A stretch of 64,000 nucleotides of DNA. It comes from Collinsella sp. TF08-11AT. GTDB taxonomy: Bacteria > Actinomycetota > Coriobacteriia > Coriobacteriales > Coriobacteriaceae. Position numbers and translations under genes: made by a program. The notes under the pieces are model-generated. The model searched no databases, was not told where the DNA came from, and was given only the letters and a program-made list of their open reading frames with translations. Location of the stretch: contig NZ_QSRL01000004.1 of the NCBI RefSeq assembly GCF_003437035.1, forward strand, positions 81,571 through 145,570, in the 5' to 3' direction. Below, one piece after another: positions 28,551 to 37,839 of the stretch (positions are counted from its first letter, which is position 1; every line of letters starts with the position of its first letter).

Positions 28551-29777
28551 TTACGCGGCGCCCGAACGATGCCGCCATATGGATTGTACGATACCCACCG
28601 TCAGCAGCTGAATCATCATCGAAGACGAACCGAAGCTAATAAACGGTAGCGGAATACCGGTAATCGGCATCATGCCGATGCACATGCCGATGTTTTCGAA
28701 GGTCTGGAACGCCCACATGCCAACGATGCCCACACACGATAGGCGCAAGAACAGCGACTCACACTTAAAGGCGACGCGAATCGTCGAAAAGATCAGCAGC
28801 ACGTAGAGGCACAGGAGCAAAAAGGAACCGCAAAAGCCAAAGGTCTCGGACAGGAAGGCGAAGACGAAGTCGGTGTGGAACTCGGGCAGAAAGCCGCCGG
28901 CCGACTGCGTCGCATGGCCCAAACCCTTACCAAAGAAGCCGCCCGAGCCAACGGCGATAAGCGACTGCTGCAGGTTGTAGGCATCGTCCGAATCGGCATT
29001 ATCGGGGTCGATAAAGACCGTCAGACGGTTCATCTGATACTGCTTGATGAGCACATCGTGGCCGAGCAACGAATCAAAGACCGAATCGAGCGCCAGGACG
29101 AGGGCCACCAGGCCCACGAGCAGGGCCAGGGTCGACAGCACCCATTCGCGGCGTGCACCGCTCATGCAGATGACGATGGCGCCCGAGACCAGCACGACCA
29201 GGCCCGAGCCCAGGTCGCCCATGGCGACGACGGCCAAAAACGGAATGGACAGCATGCCGCAGAGCTTGACGTAGTCGCGAACGGTATCGATGCGGCCGTT
29301 ATACTGCGAGCCAAGCGTGGCGATAAAGAAGATGGTGATGAGCTTGGCAAGCTCAACCGGCTGGAATGTCAAGCCGATACCGGGAATCTTGATCCAGCCC
29401 GTCATGCCCAGACCGCCCGTATAGGACAGGCCCGGAATCTTGGGCGAGAAGATCACAATAAGGTCAATGACGAGCAGCGCCGTCGAGAAGTTAGAGATGC
29501 CGCGCAGATCGGTACGCCAGACGAGCACCGCAAGCACCGCGCCAATGCCAATGCCCAGCAGGTGGCGCGAGAATGAGGCGTCGGCCTTAAACTGTGACGC
29601 CGACCAAATAATGATGGCGCCATAGGCAACGAGCGCGACGGTAGCCAGCAGCACACCGATATGCACCTTTTGGCGAAACGTACCGCGCGAGGCCGAAAGT
29701 TGCTTGTTGACGCGGTCCAGGCTGCTGCGAGAGCCGGTCTTGGTTGAACGGAACAGATCCGCCGGAGAAAAATCCAT
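28551..29777 (-). CDS. rodA: Rod-shape-determining SEDS glycosyltransferase RodA
   Basis: 408 aa with about 10 transmembrane segments after a 40-residue cytoplasmic N-terminus. SEDS features include GLSYTGGLGMTGWIKIPGI with the following FQPVELAKL, the QQSLIAVGSGGFFGKGLG segment and a C-terminal GIPLPFISFGSSSMM. It polymerises lipid II glycan strands during elongation with PBP2, encoded 9 nt upstream. The start is ATG at 29777 with AGGAGG. Being beside mreBCD and PBP2 separates it from FtsW. Confidence 0.93.
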   Translation of the reverse strand: MDFSPADLFRSTKTGSRSSLDRVNKQLSASRGTFRQKVHIGVLLATVALVAYGAIIIWSASQFKADASFSRHLLGIGIGAVLAVLVWRTDLRGISNFSTALLVIDLIVIFSPKIPGLSYTGGLGMTGWIKIPGIGLTFQPVELAKLITIFFIATLGSQYNGRIDTVRDYVKLCGMLSIPFLAVVAMGDLGSGLVVLVSGAIVICMSGARREWVLSTLALLVGLVALVLALDSVFDSLLGHDVLIKQYQMNRLTVFIDPDNADSDDAYNLQQSLIAVGSGGFFGKGLGHATQSAGGFLPEFHTDFVFAFLSETFGFCGSFLLLCLYVLLIFSTIRVAFKCESLFLRLSCVGIVGMWAFQTFENIGMCIGMMPITGIPLPFISFGSSSMMIQLLTVGIVQSIWRHRSGAA

Positions 29778-29786
29778 CGCAACCTC

Positions 29787-31856
29787 CTATCGAACCGAAG
29801 AATCGCCCGAGGCCGAAGAGGTATCGGGCTCGTCATAAATCGCGCCGAGCACGTCGCGCACGACATGCATCGCGGTATCTGAGCCACCGCCGCCCTGCTC
29901 CAGGACAGTAGCGATGACATACTTGGGATCATCGGCCGGCGCATAGGCGCAGAACCACGCGTATTCGTCCTCGCCGCTTTTCTCGCCCGTGCCCGACTTG
30001 CCGTATACCTGCGGCGTCAGGGTGCCAAAGTGAGCCGCCAGGGACGTCGATGCCGTGTAAATCACGTCGTGCATGCCGTTGCGAACAAGAGCCAAATCCG
30101 AATCGCTGTTGATCTTGGCCTCCAGGCGCTTCTTCTTGCCTTTGCCGTTGTACTTATAGGCATCGCCGTCGCCATCGCGCGACACGGCAGACAAAAACAC
30201 GTGAGGCACGTACTGCTTACCGCCGTTGGCAAGGCCCATGTAGGCGCATGCCATCTGCAAAGGCGTCACCAAAATGTCGCCCTGGCCGATGGCAATGTTG
30301 GTCATATCGCCGGCATTCCACTTGCGGTCCTCGGCAGAGGCGTCGGTAAAGTACGACTCTTTCCACTCGGCATCGGGAATACGGCCCGCGCCCTCACTCG
30401 GCAAATCGATACCGCAGGTCTTGCCTAGGCCCCAGCGACGAAAGACCTCCTGCAGGCCCTCGGAATGTTGCTCGTCATAAAAGAACGCCTTGCCCATATC
30501 GTAGAAGACGGGGTCGCACGAGTTGGCAATACCCGACTGCAGCGTCATGGTGCCGTGTCCAGACGTCAGCCAGCAGCGCTTGCCCCAAGCCTTGCCCAAG
30601 CCCGTCCAATAGCCCGTGCAGTTGGTTGTCTGCGTTGAAGTGTAGGTTCCAAACTCAAGACCGGCCAGTGCCGAGAGCGGCTTGATGGTCGAGGCCGACA
30701 TGTACTGTCCGCTAATGGCGCGGTTGAGCAGCGGGTGTGAACCCTTGTCATCATTGAGCTCGGTCCACACGTCATTTGAGACGCCGCCGATAAAGACGGA
30801 CGGATCGAACTTGGGCTCGCTCGCCATGCCCAGGATCTCACCATTGTTGGGATCGAGGCACACCACAGCGCCGTTGCCGGCATTGCTGTAGCCGGTGGTC
30901 TTGGCAAGCTCGATGGCGCTCGCCAGCGCCGTCTCACAGGCCTGTTGGATCTTGAGGTCGAGCGTGAGCTTAATGTCGGAGCCGGCCTTGGCGGGCACGG
31001 CGCCGGCCTGACCGGTCACATTGCCCGAGGCATCGACCTTGACGGTCTGCTCGCCACGAATACCCTGCAGCAGGTTTTCGTAGTAGCTCTCAACACCCGC
31101 CTGGCCCACGATATCGCCCGACTGGTACGTAATCTTGCCAGCAGAAGCATCATCATCGCCAGAGGTTTTCTTATTCTGGGCCTCGAGCTGCTCGGAGGTA
31201 ATGGTGCCGGTATAGCCCAAGATATGGCATGCCGTCTCGCCATATGGATACTGGCGCTCGGTACGCTCGGCAATCTTGACGCCCGGGAACTCGCCGGCGT
31301 GCTCCTGAATATAGGCAACCGTGGAGCGACGGACGTCCGTCGCGATGGTATGCAGGCTCTGAGCGCCCTCGGAATTGTCCTGAATATTGCGCAGAACCGC
31401 CACGTAGGGCATACCGAGCACGTTGGCAAGATGGCGAACCAGAACCTCATCCTCGGCAAGGTCGCGGTAGGCCACGACAGCAAGTGAGGGACGGTTCTGG
31501 ACAAGTGCCACGCCATTGCGGTCGAGGATGCGGCCGCGCACAGCGGGTGTGGTAACGGTGCGCGTCTGATTGCTATTAGCCTGCTTTTCGTAATAGTCCG
31601 ACGAGACCATCTGCATGCCCCACAGCTTGACGGCAAGCGCCGCGAACATCGCGCCCACACCCGTGGTGAGGATGGAGAAGCGGCCCTTAAAGGCGGTCGC
31701 CGCGGTATTGCCCTCGCCCTCGGTGGCGCGCGGGGCCGTTCCATGCTGCGTATCGTAGGTAAAACGGGAATCGCCGCGACGCATGATGACCAGCGCGACC
31801 ACGATGGCCACAACCAGCACGATACCGGCGATAATAACCGTCATCTGGGAAGACAT
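29787..31856 (-). CDS. mrdA: Penicillin-binding protein 2 (class B, elongation transpeptidase)
   Basis: 689 aa. An N-terminal transmembrane segment (residues 5-25) and a second hydrophobic stretch near residue 65 precede a PBP dimerisation domain (TPAVRGRILDRNGVALVQN). The transpeptidase domain has the active-site STIK in SASTIKPLSALAG, the SxN motif in SGIANSCDP and KSGTGE. It cross-links peptidoglycan with RodA. The long N-terminus with two hydrophobic segments is unusual; one may be a membrane anchor and the other a second pass. ATG 31856 has GGGGAGG upstream. Confidence 0.93.
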   Translation of the reverse strand: MSSQMTVIIAGIVLVVAIVVALVIMRRGDSRFTYDTQHGTAPRATEGEGNTAATAFKGRFSILTTGVGAMFAALAVKLWGMQMVSSDYYEKQANSNQTRTVTTPAVRGRILDRNGVALVQNRPSLAVVAYRDLAEDEVLVRHLANVLGMPYVAVLRNIQDNSEGAQSLHTIATDVRRSTVAYIQEHAGEFPGVKIAERTERQYPYGETACHILGYTGTITSEQLEAQNKKTSGDDDASAGKITYQSGDIVGQAGVESYYENLLQGIRGEQTVKVDASGNVTGQAGAVPAKAGSDIKLTLDLKIQQACETALASAIELAKTTGYSNAGNGAVVCLDPNNGEILGMASEPKFDPSVFIGGVSNDVWTELNDDKGSHPLLNRAISGQYMSASTIKPLSALAGLEFGTYTSTQTTNCTGYWTGLGKAWGKRCWLTSGHGTMTLQSGIANSCDPVFYDMGKAFFYDEQHSEGLQEVFRRWGLGKTCGIDLPSEGAGRIPDAEWKESYFTDASAEDRKWNAGDMTNIAIGQGDILVTPLQMACAYMGLANGGKQYVPHVFLSAVSRDGDGDAYKYNGKGKKKRLEAKINSDSDLALVRNGMHDVIYTASTSLAAHFGTLTPQVYGKSGTGEKSGEDEYAWFCAYAPADDPKYVIATVLEQGGGGSDTAMHVVRDVLGAIYDEPDTSSASGDSSVR

Positions 31857-31869
31857 CTACGAGCCTCCC

Positions 31870-32436
31870 CTATTTGAGCTTACGGGTCTTGGGCTTAAAG
31901 CGCATGCCCGTCTGGCGTCCGCCACGTGCGGAGAATCCATAACCGGACTGCGGCACGACGCCGGACATCAAAAACGGAATGGCAACCAAACCCGTCAGGA
32001 TCGAAGACGGCAGCGCATGGCCGAAGATCGCCACGACAAAGCTCGTCTCCAAACCCATAAACAGCAAGATGATGCTGTAGATCACATTAATGACGAGCGC
32101 GAAGGCACCCACAGTGATGCCGCGCGCACTCGGGGTACCGCCCGTCTGACCGGCGGCGCTATGCACCAGGGCAAAAGAACCCACGGTCAGCAGGAGCGAC
32201 ATAACGCCCACCGGCACGGCAGCGGAAAGGTCATAGAACAAGCCGCTGCAAAAACCGCACACGACGGCACGGGTCGGGTCGCCCGAGAACACGCTTATGC
32301 ACACCAGGATAATCATAAAGTTGACGCGACCGCCCGCAATGGAGATCTGCGGTGCCAGGCCTGCCTGCAGCAGCACGCACACGATGGCGGCGATTACAAA
32401 CGTACGGGAGCTCATCCCCTGCTCGTGTAGATCCAT
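31870..32436 (-). CDS. mreD: Rod-shape-determining protein MreD
   Basis: 188 aa, mostly hydrophobic with about five transmembrane helices and little sequence conservation beyond NFMIILVCISVFSGDPTRAVVCGFCSGLFYDL, which fits MreD. It is an integral part of the elongasome. The ATG at 32436 is preferred over one two codons upstream because the GGGGGG Shine-Dalgarno is 7 nt before it. Identified mainly by position between mreC and PBP2. Confidence 0.88.
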   Translation of the reverse strand: MDLHEQGMSSRTFVIAAIVCVLLQAGLAPQISIAGGRVNFMIILVCISVFSGDPTRAVVCGFCSGLFYDLSAAVPVGVMSLLLTVGSFALVHSAAGQTGGTPSARGITVGAFALVINVIYSIILLFMGLETSFVVAIFGHALPSSILTGLVAIPFLMSGVVPQSGYGFSARGGRQTGMRFKPKTRKLK

Positions 32437-32448
32437 GGACATGCCCCC

Positions 32449-33447
32449 CTATTCGCTCGAGCCGGAATCGGTCGTCTCGGACGTGTCGGAACCGTCATCC
32501 GAGCTCTCGTCCTTCGTCTTGGTCGCAGCATCGCGCGACGTTCCCTGCGGCGTGCTATTAGCGGTGCTCACGTCCTCATCCGAGGCCGACTGTTCGTCGG
32601 TCAGCGAGGTGATGACCAGCACTTCCTCGTTGTTCTCGGCCGTCGTCTGGGCGCGCACCACAATGGTGTAGTACACGTCGTTAGCCGATTTCTCAACAGA
32701 CGAGACGGTGCCGAGCGGTAGACCCTTGGGGAACACACCGCCAATGCCCGAGGTCACGATGATGTCGCCAACCTTAACGTCGGAATCGACGCTCACGTAC
32801 TCAAGACGCAGCGTGCCGTCAGCCTGACCCTGCAGCATGCCCTGGGCGCGCGTGTCCTGCACCATAGCGGACACGCCCGAGTTCTCATCGCCAATCAGGC
32901 GCACGGTGGACGTCTTGGCCGAGACCTCGATAATCTGGCCTATGACACCGGCAGAACTCGTCACAGGCATGTTGATGGTAAGACCGTCGGCAGAACCCTT
33001 ATCGATGGTGACGGTCGAGGTCCAGGCATCGCCCGAAGCGCCGACGATACGAGCTGCGGTTGATTTGAGGTTGTAGGTCGACTGCAGGCCGACCAGCCCC
33101 TCCAGTCGCTCGGCGGTCTTTTGAGCCTCGGAGAGCTCGGCAACCTTAGAGGTCAGTTCCTCGTTTTGCTTCTTAAGCTCGTCAAGCGTGTCCTGCGACG
33201 CCGTAAGGTTAGAGAACACGTTTCCGATCGCATTGAAGGGAGCCGCCACAGCCGAGCCCACAAAGCGCACCGGCGAGGTAATCGTCGTCACGCCCGAGCG
33301 CACGGCATGAATCGGTCCTGCCTCGCCCTCCCGGATGTAAAACGTGAGCAGCAACACCGAAATCAGGCTGAAAACAATCAACGGGCGCATACCCGTTGAT
33401 TGTCGCTTGGTATTCAGATTTGTGGAGAAACCCGAAGATCGTGCCAA
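32449..33447 (-). CDS. mreC: Rod-shape-determining protein MreC
   Basis: 332 aa. One N-terminal transmembrane segment (about 22-40) is followed by a coiled coil (residues 85-120, NLTASQDTLDELKKQNEEL onward) and then the beta-rich MreC domain (ARIVGASGDAWTSTVTIDKG, DIIVTSGIGGVFPKGLPLG). MreC links MreB to the periplasmic-side PBPs. The last 55 residues are Ser/Thr/Asp-rich and low complexity, likely disordered. The start is TTG at 33447 with AAGGTGG upstream. Confidence 0.93.
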   Translation of the reverse strand: MARSSGFSTNLNTKRQSTGMRPLIVFSLISVLLLTFYIREGEAGPIHAVRSGVTTITSPVRFVGSAVAAPFNAIGNVFSNLTASQDTLDELKKQNEELTSKVAELSEAQKTAERLEGLVGLQSTYNLKSTAARIVGASGDAWTSTVTIDKGSADGLTINMPVTSSAGVIGQIIEVSAKTSTVRLIGDENSGVSAMVQDTRAQGMLQGQADGTLRLEYVSVDSDVKVGDIIVTSGIGGVFPKGLPLGTVSSVEKSANDVYYTIVVRAQTTAENNEEVLVITSLTDEQSASDEDVSTANSTPQGTSRDAATKTKDESSDDGSDTSETTDSGSSE

Positions 33448-33468
33448 ATGGAATCCACCTTTTGGAAA

Positions 33469-34512
33469 TTAAGCATTGGTCTGGACGAAGCCGCCATCAA
33501 ACGCATTGGCCTCGAGCACGCGGGCACAGCCGTTAACAACGTTATCGAGCGCCGTGGGGCTGACGTTGACCGAAACGCCGGTCTCATCGCGCAGGCGCAC
33601 ATCGAGACCGCGCAGCAGCGCGCCGCCACCGGTCAGCAAAATGCCATAGTACATAAGGTCCGAGGCAAGATCGGGAGGCGTGGCGTCGAGTGCGTCCTTG
33701 ACGGCCTTGGCCATCTCGTCGAGCGGCTTGTTGAGTGCGCGACGAATCTCCTCGCTCTCGATGCGCACGGTCTTGGGCAGACCGGTGATCACGTCGCGGC
33801 CGTTGACCTCGACGTCGAGCTCATCCTTGAGCGGCACGGCGGAGCCGACCTTGATCTTGATGTCCTCTGCCGTACGCTCGCCGATGGCCAGGTTGTAGGC
33901 ATCACGAACGTGCGTGAGGATGGCCTGATCGAACTCGTCGCCGGCAATACGGATGGACTGCGAGACGACGATGCCGCCCATAGCGATAACGGCAACCTCG
34001 GTGGTACCGCCACCGATGTCGATGACCATGGAGCCGGTGGGTTCCTCGACGGGCAGGTCGGCGCCGATGGCAGCCGCCATGGGCTCTTCGATCAGATAGG
34101 CCTGGCGGGCACCGGCCTGGATCGTGGCCTCAAAGACAGCGCGCTTCTCGACCGACGTGACACCGGAGGGAACGCAGACGACAACACGCGGACGCGGAGT
34201 CCACGGATAGCGCTTCTCGGACGCCTTGTCGATAAAGTAGCGAAGCATGGCCTCGGTAACATCGAAGTCGGCGATGACGCCGTCCTTCAGGGGACGAACG
34301 GCCACGATGTTGCCGGGCGTACGGCCGAGCATGCGCTTTGCCTCGATACCGACCGCCAAGATGCGCTCGTCGTTCTTGTCGATGGCGACAACAGAGGGCT
34401 CGCGAATGACGATGCCCTTGCCGCGCACGGAGACAAGCGTATTGGCGGTGCCGAGGTCGATGGCAAGATCGCCCGCATAGCTACCGAAGAACATATCCAT
34501 CAAAGAAAACAA
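33469..34512 (-). CDS. mreB: Actin-like cell-shape protein MreB
   Basis: 347 aa, full length. Actin-fold signatures: phosphate-1 DLAIDLGTANTLV, IVAVRPLKDGVIADFDVTEAML, phosphate-2 VIDIGGGTTEVAVI and adenosine motif LLTGGGALLRGLD. It forms filaments under the membrane that guide wall synthesis, implying rod shape. TTG at 34512 has GGAG 5 nt upstream; an ATG five residues in lacks a site at proper distance. First gene of mreB-mreC-mreD-mrdA-rodA, an unbroken chain with short gaps. Confidence 0.96.
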   Translation of the reverse strand: MFSLMDMFFGSYAGDLAIDLGTANTLVSVRGKGIVIREPSVVAIDKNDERILAVGIEAKRMLGRTPGNIVAVRPLKDGVIADFDVTEAMLRYFIDKASEKRYPWTPRPRVVVCVPSGVTSVEKRAVFEATIQAGARQAYLIEEPMAAAIGADLPVEEPTGSMVIDIGGGTTEVAVIAMGGIVVSQSIRIAGDEFDQAILTHVRDAYNLAIGERTAEDIKIKVGSAVPLKDELDVEVNGRDVITGLPKTVRIESEEIRRALNKPLDEMAKAVKDALDATPPDLASDLMYYGILLTGGGALLRGLDVRLRDETGVSVNVSPTALDNVVNGCARVLEANAFDGGFVQTNA

Positions 34513-34569
34513 CGCAACTCCTGATGTGTTGGATGATTGCTGGAAAACTACTAGCTCATCATACTAGCG

Positions 34570-34608
34570 CAAGCCCGGCGCCTCACTTGCGGTGAAGCGC
34601 CGGGCAAA
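34570..34608 (-). terminator. Hairpin between the TPR gene and mreB
   Basis: GCCCGGCGCCTCAC and GGTGAAGCGCCGGGC pair with one mismatch around TTGC. No T run follows on either strand, so it could pause or partly terminate transcription coming from the TPR gene into the mre operon. Confidence 0.5.
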
Positions 34609-34627
34609 GCTAAATCCCATAAGGTCA

Positions 34628-35932
34628 CTACTGGTTGTCAGCAGCCGAGAAATCCATATCAAGCGAAGAAACGGCCCAGCCGATATGGTTGTCGGAGCGC
34701 ACGAATTTGACGGTGTACTCCTGCTCGCCGCCCTTGGACAGCGATGCCTTCACCTTGGCGGTCGTCTCGGTCATGGACTGATCCATGCCCTCGACGGACA
34801 CGGTGGCACCCTGCGGAATCGAGGAGATGATCATCGACTTAGCGTCCTCGGACAGGCTCGAGGCCAGGCAAGACTCGGCCTTTGCGGCGTCACCGTCGCC
34901 GGCAGCCTGGAACAGATCGGTAACGACAGACTCCTGAGACGGGAAGCCAAAGCCGCGCGTGTAGGCAAAGCCCAGACCGCCCGCGGCGATCAAAATGAGC
35001 AGAAGCAGCACGATGAAGACTTTAAGACCCGTGTGGCGATGGCGACGACGGACCTTGGCCTGCTTACGATCCTGACGGTCCTGCTGGACCATCTCGGACT
35101 CGGACAGCGTAAAGAAGCCGGTGTCCGAGGGATCGGGCATAAACTGACCGGTCGCGCCCGTAGGATCGAGCGGATCGACGGCAGGAGCGTCCATCGCGGG
35201 CGCCGGAGCCGTGGCCATAGCCGTCTGGGCAGACAGCGCGGCAAGCGAATCGTGCACGCGGGCAAGCTCATCGGCCTGCTCGGAGGTGAGCTGGTAGATG
35301 CCATCGGCAGTAGCGGCGTTAAAGGCGTCGAGTGCGTCGGAGGGACGGCCGGCGGCAGAAAGCGCCTGACCCATGCCGGCGTTGAGCGCACGCGTGTCGT
35401 CGCGGGGGCCGGCAAAGTCGATAGCCGTGCGGTAGGTCTCCACGGCATCCGCCGGACGGCCGAGCTTAATGAAGCAACGACCGAGCTCGCCGAGTGCGGC
35501 GGCAGGAGCCGGATTGGCGCCGTCGATGGCAGCCTGACGGAAGGCGGTTCCTGCGTTGGCATAGTCGCCCGACTGGAACAGCGCATTGCCCAGGCCCAGA
35601 TAGGCCTTGAACGGCGTGGCATAGGAAGCATCCTGCGTAGCAGCAGAGAACGCCTGAGCGGCCGTCGTGTAGTCGCCCACGGCGGCAAGCGCCTTGCCGC
35701 GGTTGGTGAGCAGCGCGCCGCGCTTGCCGTAGGTGCCGTCGTTGAGGGCGGCGGCATAGGCCTCGGCGGCCTCGGCATACATGCCCAGGTGCATCAAGGC
35801 GTTGCCACGAAGGTGATCTGCCTCGCCCATAATCTCATCGGGAGTCTTTGCCGCCCCAAGCATCTGGGCTGCAGCGGAAAAATCACCCGCGCGGTAAGCG
35901 GCGCGGCCCTGTTGGATCAGCTGGCTATTCAA
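34628..35932 (-). CDS. TPR-repeat membrane protein, function unknown
   Basis: 434 aa. Residues 1-210 hold about six tetratricopeptide-like repeats (GRAAYRAGDFSAAAQML, ALAAVGDYTTAAQAFSAA, GNALFQSGDYANAGTAF and others). An acidic, Pro/Ala-rich linker and a basic cluster (RRRHRHTG) precede one transmembrane helix (303-324). The last 105 residues would be extracytoplasmic and look like a small alpha+beta domain of the DUF4878/NTF2-like type (family assignment uncertain). Start TTG at 35932 with AAAGGGGA. A scaffold role is possible; its position upstream of mreB is suggestive only. Confidence 0.8.
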   Translation of the reverse strand: MNSQLIQQGRAAYRAGDFSAAAQMLGAAKTPDEIMGEADHLRGNALMHLGMYAEAAEAYAAALNDGTYGKRGALLTNRGKALAAVGDYTTAAQAFSAATQDASYATPFKAYLGLGNALFQSGDYANAGTAFRQAAIDGANPAPAAALGELGRCFIKLGRPADAVETYRTAIDFAGPRDDTRALNAGMGQALSAAGRPSDALDAFNAATADGIYQLTSEQADELARVHDSLAALSAQTAMATAPAPAMDAPAVDPLDPTGATGQFMPDPSDTGFFTLSESEMVQQDRQDRKQAKVRRRHRHTGLKVFIVLLLLILIAAGGLGFAYTRGFGFPSQESVVTDLFQAAGDGDAAKAESCLASSLSEDAKSMIISSIPQGATVSVEGMDQSMTETTAKVKASLSKGGEQEYTVKFVRSDNHIGWAVSSLDMDFSAADNQ

Positions 35933-35943
35933 GGAAGTCCCCT

Positions 35944-36486
35944 TTACTCGTGAACGATCTCGACATGGACGATCTCGTCGCCGGCACGCAGCTGCGAAAT
36001 CACATCGAGACCCTCGACCGTGGTACCAAAGACGGTGTAACCGGAATCGAGGTTATGCTGGGCGCCCAGGCAGAAGTAGAACTGCGAACCCGCGGAATCG
36101 GGGTCCATGGAGCGTGCCATGGCAAGGGCGCCATCGACATGGCTGTTGCGCGGATTGGTGGCGAACTCGCCCTTGATGCAGTAGCCGGGGCCACCGGTAC
36201 CGGGCATGCCGTCGGGGCCCTCAAGACCGGCGGCGACGTCGGCGCCGGACATGTCGCGGGTATTGGGGTCGCCACCTTGGATAACAAAACCGGGCACATA
36301 GCGATGGAACTTAAGGCCATCATAGAAACCCATCGTGGAAAGCTCGCAGAAGTTCGCGACATGAATGGGAGCGCCCTCGCCGTCAAACTTGACCTTGATG
36401 GTACCCTTCGACGTCTCGATTACGGCGCACTCGTCGCCGACAAGCTGATACTCGGGCGTGTAGAGCTCTTTCTTAAAACCAAACAT
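35944..36486 (-). CDS. Peptidyl-prolyl cis-trans isomerase, cyclophilin type
   Basis: 180 aa. Cyclophilin core with GTIKVKFDGEGAPIHVANFCEL, YDGLKFHRYVPGFVIQGGDP and SAGSQFYFCLGAQHNLDSGYTVFGTTVEGLDVI. The catalytic Arg is in FHRYVPGF. It has no signal peptide, so it should be cytoplasmic. The insert between the FVIQGGDP motif and the ANP-like segment is somewhat long. It starts at ATG 36486 with AAGGAA and is 11 nt upstream of the TPR gene, so the two are likely co-transcribed. Confidence 0.94.
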   Translation of the reverse strand: MFGFKKELYTPEYQLVGDECAVIETSKGTIKVKFDGEGAPIHVANFCELSTMGFYDGLKFHRYVPGFVIQGGDPNTRDMSGADVAAGLEGPDGMPGTGGPGYCIKGEFATNPRNSHVDGALAMARSMDPDSAGSQFYFCLGAQHNLDSGYTVFGTTVEGLDVISQLRAGDEIVHVEIVHE

Positions 36487-36593
36487 GTGGTTCCTTCCTC
36501 GTGCGTTTAAAGCATATTTGTACGAATTGTAGCAATAAGCACGGGCTTACATCAATTGCGTACGTAGGTTATGCCGACTATGGCGAACTAGTT

Positions 36594-37736
36594 TTAGGAA
36601 CGCTGCTGCGGCTTCCAGGAACCCACATTGGCATCGTACTGGTTCAGCGCGCTATTGCCGCCCTGCGCGATGGGCGCCAGGATCTCGCTTTGGTGGGAAC
36701 TCATCGACTCGCCATCGGGAATGGCCAGCGAAATATCCCAGCTCTGGCAGATCACGTCGACGCGCTCATACATCCACTCGGCAAGCTGCTTTAAGTGGGC
36801 GATGTCATCCGCATAGACCGAATCGTCCTGGTACTTAAGGTTGTTGAGCTCATCTTGCGTCTTTTTGATCTGGTCGCGCAGGGCGTAGGCACTCTGCGAC
36901 AGCTCCTGACGGGTGGACAGCGGCGTTCGGAGATAGCCGTTGTTAAAGGAATCGATGACCTCGCCGATCTGGTCTTCGTCAGCGTAGGACACGATGGTCT
37001 GATACAGACCGTCGAGCCTGGTATAGAGCTGATCATCGGTGAGCACGGTTTCTTCCTGGACCACCTCGGCAGAATCGCCCTGCTTGGTATCGTCCTCAGT
37101 CGCCTCGCCCTTTTGGCGCGTGGGGAAGGTGGTTTGTGCAGCTTGGCCAAACTGGTCGTAGAAGCCGGGCATAACACCCATGGGATCGGTCGTCACGAAC
37201 CAATAGGCACCGCCGCAAACGACGGCAAGGACCGCGATGACGATAAGCGGCTTGGGAATATGACGCTTGTGCTTGTGATAGGCGTCCTCGTCGGGGTGCA
37301 CCTTGCGCTTGGGTTTTTGAGCATCGTCATGCAGGGAAACGGGCATGGGAATATCGACCTTGGGGATACCGAAATCCTTATCGAAAGCCGGCAGCACGCA
37401 GGTCTCATTGGGGTCGGCGGCGTCCGAAAGCACCGCAGCGGCAGAGGCCGGCGCATGCGGCACCTCGGTATCGATCTGCTCTTGCGTTAGGCGCGGAAAG
37501 CCCGCCGTGCGGCCCGCTGCCAGGTCGGATGCGGCCGCGTCCTCGGAGAGGATACCCGGAGCGGGGCGTCCGCATTTGGGGCACGTACGATCATGCGGAG
37601 AAAGACGGGCACCGCAGCCCTCACAGAACACGAATTCGGTGTGCTCGGGACCATCGCCCGGACCCACATAGGCGTTGCAGTAGGGGCAGAACGAGGCGCC
37701 GTCCTCGATGGTCTTAAGGCAATGCGGACAGATCAC
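36594..37736 (-). CDS. Double zinc-ribbon membrane protein, function unknown
   Basis: 380 aa. Two zinc ribbons are at the N-terminus: Cys3-Cys6/Cys17-Cys20 and Cys38-Cys41/Cys52-Cys55. A disordered segment leads to a basic stretch and one transmembrane helix (about residues 158-178). The C-terminal 180 residues, predicted outside, are acidic and helical. GTG 37736 is chosen because AGAGG lies 5 nt upstream and the CPHC motif starts at once; a longer TTG start adds 10 residues. The layout (cytoplasmic sensor or adaptor domain, single helix, outer domain) parallels the TPR protein two genes away. Function not recognised. Confidence 0.75.
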   Translation of the reverse strand: MICPHCLKTIEDGASFCPYCNAYVGPGDGPEHTEFVFCEGCGARLSPHDRTCPKCGRPAPGILSEDAAASDLAAGRTAGFPRLTQEQIDTEVPHAPASAAAVLSDAADPNETCVLPAFDKDFGIPKVDIPMPVSLHDDAQKPKRKVHPDEDAYHKHKRHIPKPLIVIAVLAVVCGGAYWFVTTDPMGVMPGFYDQFGQAAQTTFPTRQKGEATEDDTKQGDSAEVVQEETVLTDDQLYTRLDGLYQTIVSYADEDQIGEVIDSFNNGYLRTPLSTRQELSQSAYALRDQIKKTQDELNNLKYQDDSVYADDIAHLKQLAEWMYERVDVICQSWDISLAIPDGESMSSHQSEILAPIAQGGNSALNQYDANVGSWKPQQRS

Positions 37737-37839
37737 GGCATCCTCTTTTCGAAGCAATTCAAACAATCGAGGTTAGAGCATAACATCGCCAAGGCCCCAC
37801 AGGAGCAAGGCACCAATTCAACATCGCCAGGGCGCGTAG

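Noticed and set aside
37781..37829. Direct repeat ACATCGCCA downstream of the P-type ATPase gene
   Set aside because: Nine bases with two copies only; compatible with chance.
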